Shown piece after piece: positions 6,769-9,973 of a stretch of 9,973 nt of DNA. Source of the DNA: an uncultured Opitutaceae bacterium (GTDB lineage: Bacteria > Verrucomicrobiota > Verrucomicrobiia > Opitutales > Opitutaceae); the NCBI GenBank assembly GCA_937128785.1, contig CAKZMS010000455.1, positions 1-9,973 of the forward strand, in the 5' to 3' direction. Every line of letters begins with the position of its first letter. The stretch's first letter is position 1. Position numbers and translations under genes: made by a program. Below the pieces are notes generated by a model. That model ran no database searches. It was not told the origin of the DNA and saw nothing but the letters and a program-made list of their open reading frames with translations.

Positions 6769-8304
6769 TTAGGGCTCGATCCGCGCTTCCGCCCAGACGA
6801 TTTGGGTGGCGTCGGCACCGTCAAATGGCGCAACGACAAAGACATTGTGGCCGTCGACCACCTCTTCGCCGGGGCAGGCGAAGCGGAGCGCGCGGACCGT
6901 CCCCGGGAACGGCGCAACGTCCTCATCATCAGCCATCCGAGGGCACCGGACACCGTTGACTGTCACCACCGGCTCGCCCTTCCCCCACGCTTCGGAGTCG
7001 AGGCCGAGGATGAGCGTGGTGGTGGCGTCGGACGGGATGTGGCCCAGATTGAGGGCAAACTCCGCGCCTGCCGTCAACGGGGCGGGGAGCTTGATTTCCG
7101 CATCGGCCCCGAGGGGGACCGTGTCTCGATAGGTCTGAGGGTGACGCCGGGACTGGCGGGCGAGCTCGGCGGGGCCAAATCCACGCTCCAGCATGATGCG
7201 GTAGTCATCGTGGCTGAAGGGAAGGGTCTGGGAGTCCATGTAGTTGAAAAAGTACAGTTGATCGGCGCCTTGCTCCCAGGCCATGGCCGCCCAACCGCGC
7301 ACCGTTTCCAGCGTATTGGGGACGTTTTTGCCGTCCGGCCACGCCCGCATGTTGTATTCGATGCCGGGCGCGAGGACGACCTGCGCGGCGGCCGGACCGA
7401 GGCGTTGGCGCCAGAGTTTCAAGGGGATGTCGTAGTCGCTCGTGGTCCAGAACGGACACGGGACCAGCATGTCGATGAGGCCCTCCTGCGCCCAACGCAC
7501 TCCGGGCATGCCGAGGCCATCGGCAGCACCGGGATGTGCCGGCACCCGGACGGCGATTTTGAGCGGTCGGCCGCGCCGCTCGGCCCAGCGATCGGCCAGA
7601 GCCCTCACCTCCCGCATAAACTCGGTGAGCACCTCCCCGCCCCGCGCCTCCTCCCCGGGACGGAAGTGCCAGCCGAAGCGCATCCAATCGAGCTCCAAAC
7701 CATCGGGTTGGTAGCGCATCAACAATTCCCGCACCAACGCCATGGCGTGCTCGCGCACGGCCGGTTGATGGTAGTCGAGGGCCCGGTCGGTCCAGTCGTC
7801 CGGCGGGTCGCCCGGAATGCGCCACAAGTCCGGATTCTCGCGCCAGAAGCTGTCGTGCATGTAGCTGGTGACATCCGGCACGTTGTGCACGTCGTTCATC
7901 CGCATCGAAAGCCACGGGGAAATGCCCACCTCCCGGCAGCGCGCGATCCACACGGCGTAGGGATCGAGCCCCTGCTCGTGCAGCTTCCGGGCATTGGCCA
8001 CCCACCGCCGGCCATTGGCGGTAGCCGGGGGCGCTTGATCGCCCAGCTCCCAGATCGCCTCCCGCGCATAGCTGGCGAAGCTGGTCTTCATTGAGTTGGT
8101 GGACAAAAACAGATGGGAGACCTCGGTGTCGGCATATTGGTCGACGAACGCCTGCAGGCCTTCGAGCGACATCTCCTCCGCCGGGCGCGACGTGTAGAAA
8201 TGACTGTTGTCCTCATTGATCACGAGACCGAGCCGCTCGCCCCCCACGAGCGGAAAGGTGACGCCGATCAGAAACAGGAAACCAAGGAGGGGGCGGATCG
8301 ACAT
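6769..8304 (-). CDS. Secreted TIM-barrel glycoside-hydrolase-like protein, family unassigned
   Basis: A 511-residue exported protein with a signal peptide (MSIRP, hydrophobic core LLGFLFLIGVTFPLV, cleavage near GG/ER). It resembles the loosely defined glycosyl-hydrolase-like (GHL10/GH10-like) proteins of Verrucomicrobiota and Planctomycetota. Candidate barrel strands are LGLVINED, VSHLFLSTN, GISPWLSMRMND, PDGLELDWMRF, LKIAVRVPAHP, IDMLVPCPFW, VVLAPGIEYN and LYFFNYMD, in that order. Acidic residues sit where clan GH-A enzymes have them: E204 (with D201, D206) at strand 4 and E316 at strand 7. Residues from about 400 to the end look like a beta-sandwich domain. The start ATG 8304 follows the kinase stop by 13 bp, so the two genes are probably co-transcribed; the photolyase-like gene starts about 84-100 bp after this stop. 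A polysaccharide substrate is likely but not visible. The barrel assignment is inference from strand spacing, and a non-catalytic protein is possible. Confidence 0.75.
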   Translation of the reverse strand: MSIRPLLGFLFLIGVTFPLVGGERLGLVINEDNSHFYTSRPAEEMSLEGLQAFVDQYADTEVSHLFLSTNSMKTSFASYAREAIWELGDQAPPATANGRRWVANARKLHEQGLDPYAVWIARCREVGISPWLSMRMNDVHNVPDVTSYMHDSFWRENPDLWRIPGDPPDDWTDRALDYHQPAVREHAMALVRELLMRYQPDGLELDWMRFGWHFRPGEEARGGEVLTEFMREVRALADRWAERRGRPLKIAVRVPAHPGAADGLGMPGVRWAQEGLIDMLVPCPFWTTSDYDIPLKLWRQRLGPAAAQVVLAPGIEYNMRAWPDGKNVPNTLETVRGWAAMAWEQGADQLYFFNYMDSQTLPFSHDDYRIMLERGFGPAELARQSRRHPQTYRDTVPLGADAEIKLPAPLTAGAEFALNLGHIPSDATTTLILGLDSEAWGKGEPVVTVNGVRCPRMADDEDVAPFPGTVRALRFACPGEEVVDGHNVFVVAPFDGADATQIVWAEARIEP

Positions 8305-8317
8305 GCGGGAACCGGAT

Positions 8318-9511
8318 CTAGTTTGGTTTGGCGTCGCCCTGCTCCAGCACCTTCACCCGGCGGTCCTTGCGCGGGAACTCCAGGGTCACGACGGTGCCCA
8401 CACCCGGTTTGCGCGCCACCCCAACCTGACCGCCGTGCTCCTGCATGATGCGGTGCACGATCATCAGACCCAGACCGTTGCCGCCCGGCTTGGTGGTGTG
8501 ATAAGGCTCAAACAAGCGCAGAAGATCCTCCTGCTTGATCCCGGTGCCGGTGTCACCAAACAGCAAATACACCGAATCATCGTCGGCCCGCGTCTTCAGA
8601 TGGAGCCGCCCCCCGGGCTCCATCGCCTCCATCGCGTTTTTAATCACGTTGAAGAAGACCTGTTTCAACTGGTTGCGGTCGGCCATGATGACCGGCAGAT
8701 CCGGCGATGCCTCCACATCCACCTTGATATCCCGGTCAGCCAACTCGCTCTGGTGAAAACGTAAGACCTCATCGAGCACCTCCAGCAAATGCAGCTCGGA
8801 GAGATCGGGCGGCTGCGGGCGAATCGCTTCCAAGAAGTGGTTGATGATGCCATCGAGGCGGCTGACCTCGTCCTGGCAGACTTGAATGGAATCAGTGAGC
8901 GCATCCACATCCTTGGCGGCGGCCTGCAGTTTCTTGAGTTTTCGCTCGATCAGCTGGAGGTGGATATTCAGCGAGTTGAGCGGGTTGCCCAGTTCGTGCG
9001 CCACTCCGGCCGCCAGCAAAAGAATCGAAGACGTGCGCTCGTTCTCGATCAGCTCCTCCGTCGAGGCCTTGTCGCGCGTGACGTCGGAGAGGATCACCGC
9101 GTAGCGACGACCCTCCGCGGCGTCTTCACTTTGGAAAGGAACCATGTAGAGCCGCACCGTGCGGGGCTCCGGGTAGGTCAGCTCAAACTCGCGGGCCACC
9201 ACCGGAAGGGCACCATCTTCCAAGGCCGGTTCGAGCGACGGACGCAGCCCGGGCACCAAGCGCCACAGCATCTGGCCGGACAGTTCATCCGCATTCAATC
9301 CGATCAGGCGGTGAGCCGAACGATTGGCGTATTCGATTTCTCCCTCCGGACTGATCACCAACACCCCCTCCTGCAGGGTATTGAAGATATCCTCAAACAC
9401 CGCCCGCTCGCGCGCGAGACGCTGCACCAGATTGGTCAGGTTAACTGAATCCAATTGGTCCAAGCGACCGAGCACCCGGTCGAGCGAACTGTTATGTTTC
9501 TTGGGAGGCAT
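8318..9511 (-). CDS. Soluble PAS-domain sensor histidine kinase (NtrB-like layout)
   Basis: A cytoplasmic two-component sensor kinase of 397 aa that autophosphorylates on His and passes phosphate to a response regulator not present in this window. Domain order: an N-terminal helical or coiled-coil stretch (about 5-40), a PAS domain (about 37-145, [18 protein letters not shown]), then a dimerisation helix with the phospho-acceptor H172 in [15 protein letters not shown], and an ATPase domain with N292 (VIKNAMEAM), D320 (DTGTGI) and a GGNGLGL lid motif around N345. All catalytic boxes are intact and no membrane segment is present, so it should sense an intracellular signal through PAS. ATG 9511 (MPPKKH) is chosen. 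The frame is open 22 codons further, but that extension would translate the intergenic decamer repeat (VFICVYPWLK) and looks spurious. The glycosidase-like gene begins 13 bp after its stop. Confidence 0.92.
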   Translation of the reverse strand: MPPKKHNSSLDRVLGRLDQLDSVNLTNLVQRLARERAVFEDIFNTLQEGVLVISPEGEIEYANRSAHRLIGLNADELSGQMLWRLVPGLRPSLEPALEDGALPVVAREFELTYPEPRTVRLYMVPFQSEDAAEGRRYAVILSDVTRDKASTEELIENERTSSILLLAAGVAHELGNPLNSLNIHLQLIERKLKKLQAAAKDVDALTDSIQVCQDEVSRLDGIINHFLEAIRPQPPDLSELHLLEVLDEVLRFHQSELADRDIKVDVEASPDLPVIMADRNQLKQVFFNVIKNAMEAMEPGGRLHLKTRADDDSVYLLFGDTGTGIKQEDLLRLFEPYHTTKPGGNGLGLMIVHRIMQEHGGQVGVARKPGVGTVVTLEFPRKDRRVKVLEQGDAKPN

Positions 9512-9533
9512 TGCTGAGAGGCAGGTATTCTTC

Positions 9534-9566
9534 AACCACGGATAAACACAGATGAACACAGATAAA
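9534..9566 (-). repeat. Three-unit 10-bp-periodic ATCTGTG repeat, copy 1
   Basis: Read on the minus strand this is TTTATCTGTG, TTCATCTGTG, TTTATCCGTG and then GTT: three decamers of the form TTyATCyGTG. The 10-bp period matches one DNA helical turn. It sits about 23 bp upstream of the kinase start codon. A shorter copy lies in inverted orientation at 9745-9767. Confidence 0.7.
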
Positions 9567-9744
9567 TAATACCCCAAACTTCCAGCTCTCTTGTCTTCTA
9601 CGCGATAGCTATGCGGACCAATACTTACCTAATGCCCGTCAATCATTTGGTACTGTAACTAGCTAAAAAACAGGCTGATGAATCGTGTCTTCTCGAGTTC
9701 AATGCCTCCCCACAAAGAACCTTCTGTGCTTTGCTTAATCCGCG

Positions 9745-9767
9745 TTTATCTGTGTGCATCTGTGGTT
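9745..9767 (+). repeat. Two-unit ATCTGTG repeat, copy 2, inverted relative to copy 1
   Basis: TTTATCTGTG followed by TGCATCTGTG and GTT. The first 20 bases match copy 1 (opposite strand) at 19 of 20 positions, then the third decamer is missing and both end in GTT. An A-tract (9768-9775) follows directly. The two copies form inverted repeats around 178 bp. Confidence 0.65.
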
Positions 9768-9801
9768 AAAAAAAACGGGCTGGCAGCGCAGTCACCACCA
9801 G
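9768..9801 (-). terminator. Candidate intrinsic terminator of rnhB
   Basis: On the minus strand, 10 bp after the rnhB stop, CTGGTGGT (9801-9794) can pair with GCTGCCAG (9787-9780) across a 6-nt loop. The stem has eight pairs, three of them G-U. CCCG and then eight T residues (forward A-tract 9768-9775) follow. Stem quality is moderate, but the T-run and position fit. Confidence 0.4.
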
Positions 9802-9811
9802 TGGTTGGCAT

Positions 9812-9973
9812 CTAGTTCAGGAAGTCCATCTGGCCCGGGTCAACGCGACTGGCCATGAGCTTACGAAGGAAGGTGGTACGATGAAACCGACAGCGCCCCA
9901 GCCGTAGCACGGCCTCGCGGTGCTCCTCGGTGCCATAACCCTTGTGGTGGGCAAAACCATAGCCGGGAAACTC
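9812..9973 (-). CDS. rnhB: Ribonuclease HII, C-terminal 53 residues (cut by window edge)
   Basis: RNase HII cleaves the RNA strand of RNA-DNA hybrids and starts removal of single ribonucleotides misincorporated in DNA; it acts in the cytoplasm. Only the C-terminal end is present, beginning at the window edge with [18 protein letters not shown] and followed by [17 protein letters not shown], the conserved end of bacterial RNase HII (family form YPxYGFAxHKGYGT...HRxSFLRKL). It closes with a TAG at 9812-9814. The N-terminal catalytic Asp/Glu residues lie outside the window. The partial status is due to the window, not a mutation. Confidence 0.93.
   Translation of the reverse strand, partial: EFPGYGFAHHKGYGTEEHREAVLRLGRCRFHRTTFLRKLMASRVDPGQMDFLN

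Larger units (their letters stand above)
9512..9811. other. AT-richer intergenic region between histidine kinase and rnhB
   Basis: About 300 bp without a recognisable gene, visibly richer in A and T than its surroundings. It holds two inverted copies of an ATCTGTG repeat (9534-9566 and 9745-9767) and a terminator candidate for rnhB (9768-9801). A possible -10 box for the kinase is TATTAT on the minus strand (forward 9566-9571), 5 of 6 consensus bases but with no good -35. If used, the repeat would lie in the kinase 5' leader. In the 178 bp between the repeats I see no ORF, tRNA or known RNA. Confidence 0.5.

Noticed and set aside
6385..8094. 569-codon open frame on the + strand
   Set aside because: It is antisense to the photolyase-like and glycosidase-like genes, is rich in Arg, Pro, Gly and His as expected of GC-rich shadow frames, and shows no domain. 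The opposite strand carries clear families.
8789..9448. 219-codon + strand frame
   Set aside because: It is antisense to the histidine kinase, which has every catalytic box.
9568..9744. Possible small RNA or tRNA between the repeats
   Set aside because: No cloverleaf, no conserved RNA motif and no paired promoter and terminator could be seen.

Overview
The window reads as an ordinary chromosomal stretch of a GC-rich, Gram-negative bacterium rich in glycan-degrading genes. A secreted sulfatase next to a sugar-porter-type MFS transporter, a secreted TIM-barrel hydrolase-like protein, GC-rich intergenic hairpins and a 10-bp-periodic ATCTGTG intergenic repeat all suggest Verrucomicrobiota, probably an Opitutaceae-like lineage. 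This assignment rests on gene content and style; no marker gene in the window settles it.

Left half (1-5449, all + strand). A membrane di-iron fatty-acid-desaturase-family protein runs in from the left edge (1-1037). It is followed by a URO-D superfamily protein (1137-2225) that carries the H-x-C...C zinc signature of cobamide-dependent methyltransferases. A 214-bp gap follows, holding two hairpin-forming palindromes and a small palindrome at the next start site. Then come an MFS sugar-porter homologue (about 2440-4041) and, 13 bp later, a secreted type I sulfatase (4055-5449). Transporter and sulfatase look like one transcription unit: the sulfatase would desulfate a sugar or glycan in the periplasm and the transporter could import a product.

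Right half (5473-9973, all - strand). The sulfatase converges, with a 23-bp gap, on a photolyase/cryptochrome-family protein (5473-6669) whose FAD domain comes first and whose alpha/beta antenna-type domain appears to come last, the reverse of the normal order. Upstream of it on the same strand lie a secreted TIM-barrel glycosidase-like protein (6769-8304) and a soluble PAS histidine kinase (8318-9511). The kinase and the glycosidase-like gene are 13 bp apart and probably co-transcribed. A 300-bp AT-richer intergenic region follows, with two inverted copies of the ATCTGTG repeat and a candidate terminator. The last feature is the C-terminal 53 residues of ribonuclease HII (9812-9973), cut by the window edge.

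I see no CRISPR array, phage, transposase, tRNA or rRNA. The strongest candidate for something little described is the permuted photolyase architecture. Second-line candidates are the unassigned TIM-barrel protein with acidic residues placed as in clan GH-A, the methyltransferase-like URO-D protein beside a di-iron membrane enzyme, and the intergenic repeats.
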